From Mesostigma viride (lineage: Eukaryota; Streptophyta; Mesostigmatophyceae; Mesostigmatales; Mesostigmataceae), in the NCBI GenBank assembly GCA_009746045.1, contig RPFO01000310.1, forward strand, positions 4,632,317 to 4,696,316: DNA of 64,000 bases, written 5' to 3'. This document shows, one piece after another, positions 1-11,799 of the stretch (position 1 is its first letter; each line of letters opens with the position of its first letter). A program made the translations under genes and the position numbers. The notes beneath the pieces are model-generated. The model was not told where the DNA came from. It worked only from the letters and a program-made list of their open reading frames with translations, and did not search any database.

Positions 1-2130
1 CTATACCTTATACCCTCTACCCTATACCCTATACCCTATACCCTATACCCTATACCCTATACCCTATACCCTATACCCTATACCCTATACCCTATACCCT
101 ATACCCTATACCCTATACCCTATACCCTATACCCTATACCCTATACCCTATACCCTATACCCTATACCCTATACCCTATACCCTATACCCTATACCCTAT
201 ACCCTATACCCTAACCCCTATACCCTATACCCTATACCCTATACCCTATACCCTATACCCTATACCCTATACCCTATACCCTATACCCTATACCCTATAC
301 CCTATACCCTATACCCTATACCCTATACCCTATACCCTATACCCTATACCCTATACCCTATACCCTATACCTATACCCTATACCCTATACCCTATACCCT
401 ATACCCTATACCCTATACCCTATACCCTATACCCTATACCCTATACCCTATACCCTATACCCTATACCCTATACCCTATACCCTATACCCTATACCCTAT
501 ACCCTATACCCTATACCCTATACCCTATACCCTATACCCTATACCCTATACCCTATACCCTATACCCTATACCCTATACCCTATACCCTATACCCTATAC
601 CCTATACCCTATACCCTATACCCTATACCCTATACCCTATACCCTATACCCTATACCCTATACCCTATACCCTATACCCTATACCCTATACCCTATACCC
701 TATACCCTATACCCTATACCCTATACCCTATACCCTATACCCTATACCCTATACCCTATACCCTATACCCTATACCCTATACCCTATACCCTATACCCTA
801 TACCCTATACCCTATACCCTATACCCTATACCCTATACCCTATACCCTACCCTACACCCTACACCCTATACCCTATACCCTATACCCTATACCCTATACC
901 CTATACCCTATACCCTATACCCTATACCCTATACCCTATACCCTATACCCTATACCCTATACCCTATACCCTATACCCTATACCCTATACCCTATACCCT
1001 ATACCCTATACCCTATACCCTATACCCTATACCCTATACCCTATACCCTATACCCTATACCCTATACCCTATACCCTATACCCTATACCCTATACCCTAT
1101 ACCCTATACCCTATACCCTATACCCTATACCCTATACCCTATACCCTATACCCTATACCCTATACCCTATACCCTATACCCTATACCCTATACCCTATAC
1201 CCTATACCCTATACCCTATACCCTATACCCTATACCCTATACCCTATACCCTATACCCTATACCCTATACCCTATACCCTATACCCTATACCCTATACCC
1301 TATACCCTATACCCTATACCCTATACCCTATACCCTATACCCTATACCCTATACCCTATACCCTATACCCTATACCCTATACCCTATACCCTATACCCTA
1401 TACCCTATACCCTATACCCTATACCCTATACCCTATACCCTATACCCTATACCCTATACCCTATACCCTATACCCTATACCCTATACCCTATACCCTATA
1501 CCCTATACCCTATACCCTATACCCTATACCCTATACCCTATACCCTATACCCTATACCCTATACCCTATACCCTATACCCTATACCCTATACCCTATACC
1601 CTATACCCTATACCCTATACCCTATACCCTATACCCTATACCCTATACCCTATACCCTATACCCTATACCCTATACCCTATACCCTATACCCTATACCCT
1701 ATACCCTATACCCTATACCCTATACCCTATACCCTATACCCTATACCCTATACCCTATACCCTATACCCTATACCCTATACCCTATACCCTATACCCTAT
1801 ACCCTATACCCTATACCCTATACCCTATACCCTATACCCTATACCCTATACCCTATACCCTATACCCTATACCCTATACCCTATACCCTATACCCTATAC
1901 CCTATACCCTATACCCTATACCCTATACCCTATACCCTATACCCTATACCCTATACCCTATACCCTATACCCTATACCCTATACCCTATACCCTATACCC
2001 TATACCCTATACCCTATACCCTATACCCTATACCCTATACCCTATACCCTATACCCTATACCCTATACCCTATACCCTATACCCTATACCCTATACCCTA
2101 TACCCTATACCCTATACCCTATACCCTATA
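1..2130. repeat. Telomere-like CCCTATA heptamer array
   Basis: About 2.1 kb of almost perfect CCCTATA repeats (TATAGGG on the other strand), one base from the plant/algal telomere repeat CCCTAAA. The C-rich strand reads 5' to 3' into the window, the orientation expected at a left chromosome end. A few interruptions exist: a CCCTAAC unit near 210, a one-base deletion near 368 and CCCTACA-like units at 846-868. Telomere identity is inferred from motif, orientation and position at the start of the window. An internal satellite at a contig break is the alternative. Confidence 0.85.
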
Positions 2131-3786
2131 CCCTCTACCCTCTACCCTCTACCCTCTACCCTCTACCCTCTACCCTCTACCCTCTACCCTCTACCCTCTA
2201 CCCTCTACCCTCTACCCTCTACCCTCTACCCTCTACCCTCTACCCTCTACCCTCTACCCTCTACCCTCTACCCTCTACCCTCTACCCTCTACCCTCTACC
2301 CTCTACCCTCTACCCTCTACCCTCTACCCTCTACCCTCTACCCTCTACCCTCTACCCTCTACCCTCTACCCTCTACCCTCTACCCTCTACCCTCTACCCT
2401 CTACCCTCTACCCTCTACCCTCTACCCTCTACCCTCTACCCTCTACCCTCTACCCTCTACCCTCTACCCTCTACCCTCTACCCTCTACCCTCTACCCTCT
2501 ACCCTCTACCCTCTACCCTCTACCCTCTACCCTCTACCCTCTACCCTCTACCCTCTACCCTCTACCCTCTACCCTCTACCCTCTACCCTCTACCCTCTAC
2601 CCTCTACCCTCTACCCTCTACCCTCTACCCTCTACCCTCTACCCTCTACCCTCTACCCTCTACCCTCTACCCTCTACCCTCTACCCTCTACCCTCTACCC
2701 TCTACCCTCTACCCTCTACCCTCTACCCTCTACCCTCTACCCTCTACCCTCTACCCTCTACCCTCTACCCTCTACCCTCTACCCTCTACCCTCTACCCTC
2801 TACCCTCTACCCTCTACCCTCTACCCTCTACCCTCTACCCTCTACCCTCTACCCTCTACCCTCTACCCTCTACCCTCTACCCTCTACCCTCTACCCTCTA
2901 CCCTCTACCCTCTACCCTCTACCCTCTACCCTCTACCCTCTACCCTCTACCCTCTACCCTCTACCCTCTACCCTCTACCCTCTACCCTCTACCCTCTACC
3001 CTCTACCCTCTACCCTCTACCCTCTACCCTCTACCCTCTACCCTCTACCCTCTACCCTCTACCCTCTACCCTCTACCCTCTACCCTCTACCCTCCACCGT
3101 CCACCGTCCACCGTCCACCGTCCACCGTCCACCGTCCACCGTCCACCGTACACCGTACACCGTACACCGTACACCGTACACCGTACACCGTACACCGTAC
3201 ACCCTCCACCCTCCACCCTCCACCCTCCACCCTCCACCCTCCACCCTGCACCCTACACCCTACACCCTTCACCCTACACCCTACACCCTACACCCTACAC
3301 CCTACACCCTACACCCTACACCCTACACCCTACACCCTACACCCTACACCCTACACCCTACACCCTACACCCTACACCCTACACCCTACACCCTACACCC
3401 TACACCCTACACCCTACACCCTACACCCTACACCCTACACCCTACACCCTACACCCTACACCCTACGCCCTACGCCCTACGCCCTACGCCCTACGCCCTA
3501 CGCCCTACGCCCTACGCCCTACGCCCTACGCCCTACGCCCTACGCCCTACACCCTACACCCTCCACCCTCCACCCTCCACCCTCCACCCTCCACCCTCCA
3601 CCCTCCACCCTCCACCCTCCACCCTCCACCCTCCACCCTCCACCCTCCACCCTCCACCCTCCACCCTCCACCCTCCACCCTCCGCCCTCCGCCCTCCGCC
3701 CTACACCCTACACCCTACACCCTACACCCTACACCTTACACCCTACACCCTACACCCTACACCCTACACCCTATACCCTACACCCT
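2131..3786. repeat. Subtelomeric variant heptamer blocks
   Basis: The seven-base period continues but the unit changes in blocks. CCCTCTA runs from 2131 to about 3092, then CCGTCCA to about 3146, CCGTACA to about 3200 and CCCTCCA to about 3246. CCCTACA follows to about 3462, CCCTACG to about 3549, CCCTCCA to about 3680, a few CCCTCCG, and finally CCCTACA to 3786. Each block is internally homogeneous and differs from its neighbour by one or two bases. This is the pattern expected from successive mutation and amplification of telomere-type units. No gene is present here. Confidence 0.9.
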
Positions 3787-3819
3787 AACACATATCACTA
3801 CTGTGTGCTGATGTGGCAG

Positions 3820-6800
3820 GTCACCATGGCAGGGCCTCCTCTCCTTGGCAGCTTCCCATCGCTTGGGTCAACACTGCATGTCGCCCCCAGCAGCACCCAG
3901 GATGTCCCGCCAGGAACGCTGCACCTGCCTCCCGCTTCAGCTGTCCCAAGCGCTCAACCTCCTCGCATCACGCTCATCTTTGCGGCCCCGGTGGCCGATC
4001 CAGGCACCAGGGTGCACCTGAGGGTGCTGACTGGCATGCTTGACGTAGGGGCAGAGCTTAGCAGCGCAACTTGTCCCTCTGGCAGCGTCGCTGGGGTCGG
4101 AGACCGTCACGGTGCCTGGGTGTCCGTGCCAGTGACCTGGGAGCCTACCGTGCTGTCTACTGGCGTACCATTCAAGGGTGACAGCTGTGCAGCGGGGCCC
4201 AGCAGCGCGGCTACGATGGGGTCGCCAGCCGATGCCGATGCAGGGGCGAGGCCGGCGATGGCAAGGACGTCACGGTTGCCGCATGCTCAAGTCTGGTCGT
4301 GCCAGCTGCCTCGTAGCCTGACTGCGGCGAGGATGCCAGGTGTGCCGGAAGGGGATGCTGGAGGCAGGGGCGTTGAGGTGAAAGCCTGCCTGGTTTTCGA
4401 GGATGGTGAGTTGCACATTATCTTTTGCTCATATCCACCGGTCTCCACTAGGCTAGACGACAACATTTTCACAGACCAACCCCCTTTCAGTAGGACCGCA
4501 AGGAACGGGGGTGGAACCTGCGTACCTTGGTGTTAATGCAGAGGCCCTTGTTTTGGTCCCTGGGTTTTGTCCAGCTGGGTGTGTCCCCTGTCCCTGGTCA
4601 CATGCCCCTGGTTTCGCCCGTGTGCCTCTCGCTTCAAACGCGTGTCTGTCACACCCTCCTTTGCACGCCGCCCAGCTTGCGTCCTTCTGTGAATGGGTGT
4701 CAGATATTGCCTTGGATTCCTATGACAAAGCCCAGCCCAGCGGAGGTTAACAAGATATGCCCTTCCTCTTGTGGATCGGCAGGGGGGCTGGAGCAAGGCA
4801 GGCAAGGCCTGGGATCGGACCAGCCCGGCAGCACGCACAAGAGGGTGGTGCCGTTCTGCATCGCCGTGCAGAGTGGGGATGAGAGCTCTTCGACCGCGGC
4901 AGATGGCGTCCACGCCACGGACGCAGCAAGCGCTTGGGCGGAGCTGGACGGCCGGTGGCCTGAGAGAAATGTGGAGGCCGTGGCAACGAGTGCAGAGGTT
5001 TCTGCGGAGAGGGGTGCGGCCGTTGTGGTCCAGGAAGCGGGGCAGGGAACTGATCCTGTGCAGGGCATGTTGCGGGAGCAGCAGGCCATGTGTGAGCAGC
5101 TGCTGGAGCTGGAGCAAGACAGGTAAAGCTTGACCCATGATTCCATGTGCTGCCATCATGCTCCGTGCTGGCCACCGGGGCTCCATGGTGCTGCTCAATG
5201 ATGCTGCTCGGTGCTGATCAATGGTGCTGGTCAGTGATGTTGCTGAATGATGTCTCTCAGTGCTGGTCAATGGTGCTGCTCAAGGATGTTGCCCAATGGT
5301 GCTGCTCAAGGATGTTCAATGGTCCTCCACGATGCTGCTGCCTGGGTATACCATCTCTTGTGTGCGGTGAGGATGATTATGTGATAGTTGATTATGTGAT
5401 TGGATACCGCACCATCTCATGCTCCGCCCACTTGCCAAGGCAAGTCAGCCGAGGGGGGGGGAGCGGGGTGGACCTGTGCCGCAAGCATGCTTCTGGCATG
5501 GGCAGGGTGGGAATGAGTAGCCATCGACAGGGCCAGCTGCAGCTTTTGTTGTATGTTTGGATGATTGCAAACCTGACACAGGCCTGTATATCCTGGTTGT
5601 GTTCTTGTAAATCCATGCATCAGTGTCAAAGTCTTATGGAACATCGGTGGCGTGTTGCATGTGGACGGCGATGCCCTGCTCAGTATGCCATCTAAATTAA
5701 ATTTAAAAAATAAATTGGAACATATTTCCGTGGGAAGCACATGTAGCACATATCATATGCCATCTAGTATGTAATTTCACGCAAGAAGCGGACATGGCTG
5801 TTGTCTCATGGCATGGATTTTCTGATGTCCTCTTTCGTGCTCCTGCTCTTCTCTTCTTTGGCCATGGGTGTACCTGGCATCACCGTGTAGTGTTTCCCTG
5901 GGTGCCCCCTCTCAATCACCCAAGCATGCGCCCATTCACCCATCAGGCATGACTTCCCTTCTCCTCAGTTCTCCAACTACCCCAAGTCTTACTTACCTCC
6001 CTCCTAAGTCCCCCGGGCCCTTGTCCCCATCTCACCCGGTATTTGCCCCGCTATCTTTTGGCCCCCGTGTCCTCCCCACACACCCTCCTACTTCCCTGCC
6101 CTCTCCGCTCTCTCCCGTCAGCAAGTGGCCCATGCTGACGCTGGCACGCGTGCTGGAAGCGCAGCAGCTTGTCGACCAGTGCGCACGCAGCACCGTCAGC
6201 GTTTCTTCGCTGGATGACATTGACTGGCAGGCACTGGATGCAAGGGTGAAGGTGGGTCGCTTGTGCAGGGTTGCAACCTCCGTTTGCTGTGCAATTTTTG
6301 CCCTCGTCGGGGCTCTGTTTCCCCTGACATGGGCACCATGCTCTGTAGCTGGGGCTCCACTGTGACGGTCTTGTGGAGCACAGCCGTTGCAAAGCTCAGG
6401 GAAATACGGAAATGCCCTCGTCAATGTTTCTATAAGTTTTCATAGGTTGCATGACATTGTGCGCTTGCTTGTGCGTGAACCTCCCGTGCGGTTGGTGGGT
6501 GCTTTGGGTTCCCGCACCATTTGTCATGCGGGTTGCCAGGCCAACAGCATTGGGGAGAATGTGCTCCAGCATGGCAGCAGGGTGCGGGAGCTATATCACC
6601 GCCTCACGCAAGTGGACCCTGCCAGGCAGCAATATTACCACGCCTGCCTCAGCGACCTATCTCTGGACCAGGTGAGTGGCTGGGCCCTACACATTTAATT
6701 GTGATGCAGCCAATCTGGTTTTTCGAGCCTCTGGGATCCGAGGGGCATGCCTTACCCAAATTTGCAGATAGTTCTAGGCCCGTATGAGATGCCATGGTAA

Positions 6801-8974
6801 TAAGTAGCTAGCCTACGTACCACTGAGATTGCCTGGCCATTTGTACCAACTTATTTGCCATGGATTCCTATCTAATGCCCTGTGCACTTCAGGCTGTTCT
6901 TTTCACCCTGGATGCTGGTTACCCAGGGTTCCAATGTTGCCCATATTTAGCGTTTTGTGTACAGAGCTGCGTTGTGTCTCCCAACCCCCAACCCCCAGCT
7001 CCAACGCCAAAGCATGCTCCCTCACCAGCGTATGCATGGTTTGGCAGCTGCATCCGTTGGCTTCTCAAATGTGATTGGTCTTCGCATCAAACCAGTCAAA
7101 TGTGATTGGTCTTCGCATCAAACCAGGTGACAACGCGTGGCAACAACTCTTCCTTCTGCCCATGTCCTACGTAAGAGGTCCAGTTGAAACTGAAACGGTC
7201 TCCATCAATCCGCTCTCTTTCTTTTGCCAGGCTGACTCATAGATGCTGCTCTGGCAAAATGTGGCGGTGGCGGCTACCTACATATGCAGGGGCTAGCGGC
7301 ACACAAGCGGGCAGGTGAGCTGCCAACCCCACCACATGGTGCCCTCTGGGTGAACCTGTCGCGGCTAGGACTGCACCGCGTCACCCTGAAGGGATGCTCG
7401 CAGATCTGCCATGTGCGGCGACTCGACCTGAGCCACAACCATCTTTTTGAGGCCACAGGTACGGGTTGTACCAGACACCTTGAATTCACCTTATCGTGGC
7501 AGTGCTTGCGATGGGCCTCCAGTGCTTCGTTTTGCCATTGTTGTGTGTTTTCATGTATGTAACCTTGCAATTACCAACCACCCTGGCGGATGCACAGAGA
7601 ACCATGCAGCTTCAACATCTCACCATGCACCTTTCTGGATAGTCGTCAATTCCCTTTGTGACTTGAACTTGTTTGTCATGGTAGATTCTCTCCCTGATGG
7701 GAACAGCCAGAGCAGGCATGGCTCGCTTCACCTGTGTGTAAGCCTAGTTCCCTCTAGAGAGCGAGCTGCCGTGTACCCTCAGTAGCTGAGGCATTTGGTT
7801 TGCAACCCTCATTGTTGCTTGTCTTGTCATAGTGCTACACGGCATCGCTCTCCACCGTTGCTGGTGTGGTCCACTGACGCAGTTTGGCGTTTCGTGGCGC
7901 AGAGACCGGTGCTTGTTGGAGAAACCATGGCTAAAGCCAGCTCAGCATGGGCATACCAGTGGATGTCGTCACCACCCTGGTTCATAAATTAAGTGAAACA
8001 ACTAAATAAATAAATGTCCTCCAGGGGGACTTTTTGCGTTTTTTATTGAACCACCAAACCTTTCTCAGAAAGCATTTGCAGAATCGTCTGTCTCGCTCCC
8101 TCCTGCACCCACATCAGCCGCGTGATTGTTGGCGCCACTGCGAGACGCGATGAGTGCCGAATCCCAGCGCATCCGCATGGGGAACTTGCGGTGGGACTGT
8201 GTGGCGAGGTTGACATATCTGGCCTGGAAGAGTTAGTGCTCCTGCGGCTCCCCAGCGGGACTGCGGGACTAATCAATTAAGTAATTAATGTCTGCCCTGG
8301 CAGTGCCGTTGGCATGGATGCAGATGTCGGTGCCAGCACTGTAAACAACATGCCAGCCGTACACACACGTTGGTGCACCTTTGCACTGCATACATGTCAC
8401 CCGCTGATCCGACACATTTCCTCTCATGAATGCTTGACACCCTGGCCCGCTCAAATGTACCCGTTCATATATGTACCTGTTACAGTGTGTCCGCTGAACC
8501 CAAGGCCGTCGTCTCCTTGGCCCCATCGTGCATGTCATGCAACGTGACCTCGCTGGCTTCTGGCACGCAGGTCTGGAATGTCTGCAGCAGCTGGTGTCCC
8601 TGGATCTCAGCCACAACCGCATCCGCTACATGGCGGACATCCTGCCTGGGCTCTCCGGTCTACCGCAGCTTCAGGCTTTAAACCTGAGCCACAACCTGAT
8701 GGGTGCGCCGTCTCATGGGGCCCATGGTGGCGGTCAACCAGAATTTGAAGGTGGTGATGAGCAGACCAAGGAGTTGAATGGTCGTGCACAGGCAGCAAGC
8801 GTTACCGATGCATTGATGATGTCAGCAGTGCGAGGCCTCAGCGGTTTGGTGGCACTGAGGTCGCTCGACATGACGGGAAACCCTGTGTGTGCTTGTGTTT
8901 CCTACATGGAGAGGATGCGGTCTGTCGCGCCCTCTCTCTTGTGGCTTGATGGGGAAAGGCTTGTCGTCAGCTAA
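3820..8974 (+). CDS. RABGGTA: Rab geranylgeranyltransferase alpha subunit, 5'-truncated at the telomere
   Basis: Predicted exons are 3820-4405, 4783-5122, 6122-6251, 6570-6671, 7290-7458 and 8571-8974. All junctions are GT-AG with matching phase, giving about 576 residues. The family pairs with a beta subunit and REP to attach geranylgeranyl groups to Rab GTPases in the cytosol. Exon 1 resembles the Ig-like insert (VWSCQLPRSL; mammalian alpha has VWLCDLP at this place). Exons 2-4 resemble the helical segment before the LRRs (LLELEQDSKWPMLT, then VDPARQQYY). Exons 5-6 give leucine-rich repeats (RRLDLSHNHL, VSLDLSHNRI, QALNLSHNLM, RSLDMTGNPV) and an LRR cap. The N-terminal half with the PPTA prenyltransferase repeats is absent: only about 33 non-repeat bases separate exon 1 from the heptamer array. 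This copy is therefore probably a pseudogene or a fragment, unless a new start is used (in-frame ATG at 3811 or 3829). Confidence 0.82.
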
Positions 8975-9137
8975 AAGTGCTCTCTTTTCGGATGCATGAA
9001 GAATGCAGCCCTAAGGCCCACAATTTTATTAAGTGAGACAACAATGGACAGCTGAGGAGTTACTTACATGGACACTTGCCCAATACGGCACAAGTGTTGC
9101 TGGAGCAACACTTTGTGGTGACTGGCACTGGCTTACC

Positions 9138-9360
9138 TAATTAATTAATTAATTAGACACGCGCTCCCGTTGTGGAGTCACGGAGCACAATAATAGAGAG
9201 TTTAGGTGCGCTTTAATTTTGATCATCCCTGTATGTTGCACACTGGAAAGGGGGCGCAGAGACACCCGTCTCTCCTCATGCCTGCGGAGGCATGCAAGCC
9301 AAAGGCTGCTGCAATCGAAATTACTTACGAGGATAGTCTGGCATCACTGTAGGTGCATAT
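9138..9360 (+). repeat. Dispersed hairpin element, copy H1
   Basis: A TTAA-rich head is followed by an imperfect hairpin (GCGCTCCCG ... CACGGAGCAC) and about 170 bp that align with 42392-42575, including the shared string TCCCTGTATGTTGCACAC. Related copies lie at 42368-42590, 42598-42815, 42816-43072 and 52545-52590. It is noncoding and probably a MITE- or SINE-like element. Confidence 0.65.
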
Positions 9361-9364
9361 GCAC

Positions 9365-9648
9365 TCCTACACACAGATCTCGAGTGATTTATCTAGTACC
9401 AAATCCGAAAGGCTTGCATCACTCCCCGGAAAGGAGAACTTTTGCGGATGACTGTAGGTGTAAGTTGGCGATGCCATGGTAACCGGAGACGTCCGTCCTA
9501 TAATCAGCGAAAGTTGGTGCGAGAGGTACGTCCCCAGTTCGATTCCGGTCGGATTCATTTGCAGATCGCGTTTTTCCACGTTTTCCGCGGCCCGGCACTG
9601 AACGCAAATGGTTTTCACCTTTGCGGAGTGCCTGATCAGAATATGCGC
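9365..9648 (+). mobile_element. tRNA-derived SINE-like repeat, copy S1
   Basis: This segment of about 283 bp matches 43161-43447 over its whole length. It contains a tRNA-like segment (about 9491-9555) with a pol III B-box-like AGTTCGATTCC and the upstream string GGTGCGAGAGG. The opposite strand reads NPTGIELGTYLS, the kind of peptide typically produced by antisense tRNA 3' halves. I cannot fold a proper acceptor stem, so this is not a working tRNA gene. A tRNA-derived SINE is the best reading. Confidence 0.55.
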
Positions 9649-9959
9649 GCATAATTAAATGTGCGTGGGTGACATGGCAACTAATTAATTGTGCGTGGGC
9701 CGGTGACATGGCGGGGCCGGCGTTGTCTGGCACAATGAAACTGTAGACTGTAGTGTGCGGGTCGACATGCGGGTGCATGGGTTGAAGAACCATGAAGGTA
9801 CTATATGCCGAGCCATGCATACACGGTGCTACGATTTACGAAGGCCAGTATGCAGGTGGCTAGGCCATACAACATTACATCAACATCATGCAACCCTATC
9901 TGAACCTACTGCAGGATATAGACATAATGGATCCTGCATGTCACATGGGTGGAACCCAT

Positions 9960-10125
9960 AGCTTGCTGTTAATGTATACAGGTCCCTGCCCTGCCCTAGT
10001 GGAAGTCCTTTGGGCTTCTTGCCCAGGCCGGGCGGCCAGCCGGATGGCTTGTGGCGGATGAAGGTGGGCCGGCCACAGCTCGCGACGCTGCTGCTGCTGC
10101 GCGCGGAAGCTAGTCAGGTCATATA
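9960..10125 (-). pseudogene. L1-type ORF1 fragment (minus strand)
   Basis: On the minus strand one reads AQQQQRRELWPAHL followed by a broken PVYI. This matches the C-terminal block of L1-type ORF1 proteins (RRxLWPxxLxLR...PVYWRG). The same block occurs intact at 48580-48680 and, in plus orientation, at 24150-24240. It is interrupted and not expressible as it stands. Confidence 0.5.
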
Positions 10126-10136
10126 TATGTGCCGCT

Positions 10137-10430
10137 GTGGCTGAGCGCGACAAGTTTGCCTCCTACGGCAATGTGGGGCCCCACCGGGTCATCCCCTTTG
10201 TCCTTGAGGAGTTCGGGGCCATGGGCCCCAAGACAGCGGAGTTTTTCCACGAGTGCTGCCAGCGCCGTGAAGACCGCCTCGACCTCGAGGGTCAGACCGC
10301 CCCGTGGTCGGCCCGTACGTGGTCCTCGTATTGGCGGCAGCGTCTGTCACTCGCCCTCACTCGCAGCGTGGCTGATGTGTTATTCCGCCACACCCGGGCC
10401 GACTTTGTAGCGACCCATGCGGTCTAGATT
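10137..10430 (+). pseudogene. Non-LTR retrotransposon ORF2 C-terminal remnant
   Basis: A 96-residue frame reads GPHRVIPFVLEEFGAMG, then WSARTWSSYWRQRLSLALTR, and stops at 10427. This resembles the tail that follows the reverse transcriptase in LINE-type ORF2 proteins of many algae and plants (a V.PFV.E.FG..G block, then W....R..LS.AL.R). No reverse-transcriptase core is present upstream, and the fragment abuts minus-strand ORF1 debris, so this is a rearranged 3' end. The assignment rests on family resemblance recalled without a search. Confidence 0.55.
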
Positions 10431-10739
10431 CCTTCCAGGCCTGCATGGTGGGCCGGCAGCGCTGTTGCTGCGTGTAGTTTTGTGATGTATAGTTAGTTGT
10501 ACCTTGTGCCGCTGGCGTGATCCTTGGATGTCTGTGTCAGATTACTATTAATTTCTTCAGGGTTATTCTCCCAGTTCTCGGGTTTTTCCTTATGTTGCAT
10601 GCCTATCTCACCTCCGTAATCTATCATTCTCAATGAATATATATGTGCCAAATCAGAATATATATTAAAAATATAATTACTTACAGCAGAGTGAAATCAC
10701 TCAAACCAAAGCAAACGCCCAGCTATAAACCTATATACA

Positions 10740-11770
10740 GAGCCATCAGAATATATATAGTCCAGCGACCATATGGGATGGAGCTAGTGCAGAGTCTTGC
10801 GCTGCCGAAGTAAAGCGCATGTTTATCCTCTGGAAATTACACAAAGGTGAGCAGCACAGGCGGGGGAACTTCCTTGTCCCGATTAGCGGCGCGCAGACGG
10901 TTCCCTCGCAGTGTGATGTCACCTTTGCCCCCGACACGGGGGGTGAGCCCTGTGCGGGTATTCCTAAAGGAGTGTGCCCGTCAGCTTAGCGTCAATAGAC
11001 TCGGCATCCTCCCCTTTGAAGGTCCATAGGGAAAAGCGACGCAGAATCACCCGGCAGCTGCGCCGCGGTCGCGCTCGGTGGCCTCCTGGCGCTAGGCATC
11101 CAGCTCCTGGAGCGGCTTGGTGGCGATGGCGTCGGTGGTTGAGGCCGGCCGCTTGGGATCGACTTGAGCAGGTTGGCACAGCCGCCGGCCCGGGTGTGCA
11201 CGAGGGGGGCCTCCGCCGCGTGCCCATGCAGCGTGCTGGGCGGCCATGGTGGCCGTCTGTGCGCAGCCATCTCGCGCACCTGTAAGGCCAGGGCCTCAAT
11301 CTGCTTAGCAGTCTGCTTAGCGCCGCCGCGTCTACTGGCGAGCTCCTTGAAGTCCTGCATGCACCACCTTGCTCTCCAGCTAGCGCTGTTGCAGGCCAGC
11401 GAGGGTGGATTTGGTGCTCTCGGAGGCGAGCGCGGCTGATCGATTTCTCCCGCTGGGTGGTAAACAAAGGCTGCAATTTTGTTGGCAACCTTGGTTGGTC
11501 TCGACATTCGAGACCTTGGCCTCCAACGCATTCAGCATCTTGGCAAATGCGTCCAACGGGTCGACCTTATCCGCCAGCGCCCAGGTCATGTGCTCCTCGA
11601 GCACTGCGCGGATATATCGTCCTTGATTATAAGCATGGAGGCCGCAGCGGCAATGGCAGCGGCATGGCAGCCGCATGCAGCAGCCGGGGGCAGCTAGCAG
11701 CAGCAGCAGCAGCAGCAGCAACAGCCAGGCCTGCTGGTGCCACAGCTAATGTTAACTGTGAGACAACTAT
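10740..11770 (-). pseudogene. Decayed L1-type ORF1 region
   Basis: Minus-strand frames here are broken, but parts look like an ORF1 protein. There is a helical stretch near 11470-11600 (LDAFAKMLNALEAKVSNVET), a second near 11270-11340 (GAKQTAKQIEALALQ), and DNA at about 10840-10925 resembling 48750-48840 of the better-preserved ORF1 remnant. A CAG run sits at 11697-11722. No continuous frame exists. The limits are approximate and the call is tentative. Confidence 0.35.
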
Positions 11771-11799
11771 TCCTGGGCGCATTATGAGATTCTGTACTT

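Noticed and set aside
6446-6569. Longer version of the fourth RabGGTase exon (reading HDIVRLLVREPP)
   Set aside because: Starting at 6446 breaks the phase, whereas 6570 keeps it and aligns directly with the family.
8150-8276. Plus-strand segment reading GLEELVLLRL, a possible extra LRR exon
   Set aside because: Exons 7290-7458 and 8571-8974 already join in phase within an LRR (FEAT-GLECLQQL), so this piece is not needed and has no clear flanking splice sites.
9491-9555. Candidate tRNA gene (B-box-like TTCGATTCC)
   Set aside because: No pairing acceptor or anticodon stems could be drawn, and the same sequence recurs inside a 283-bp repeat, so it is a SINE relic.
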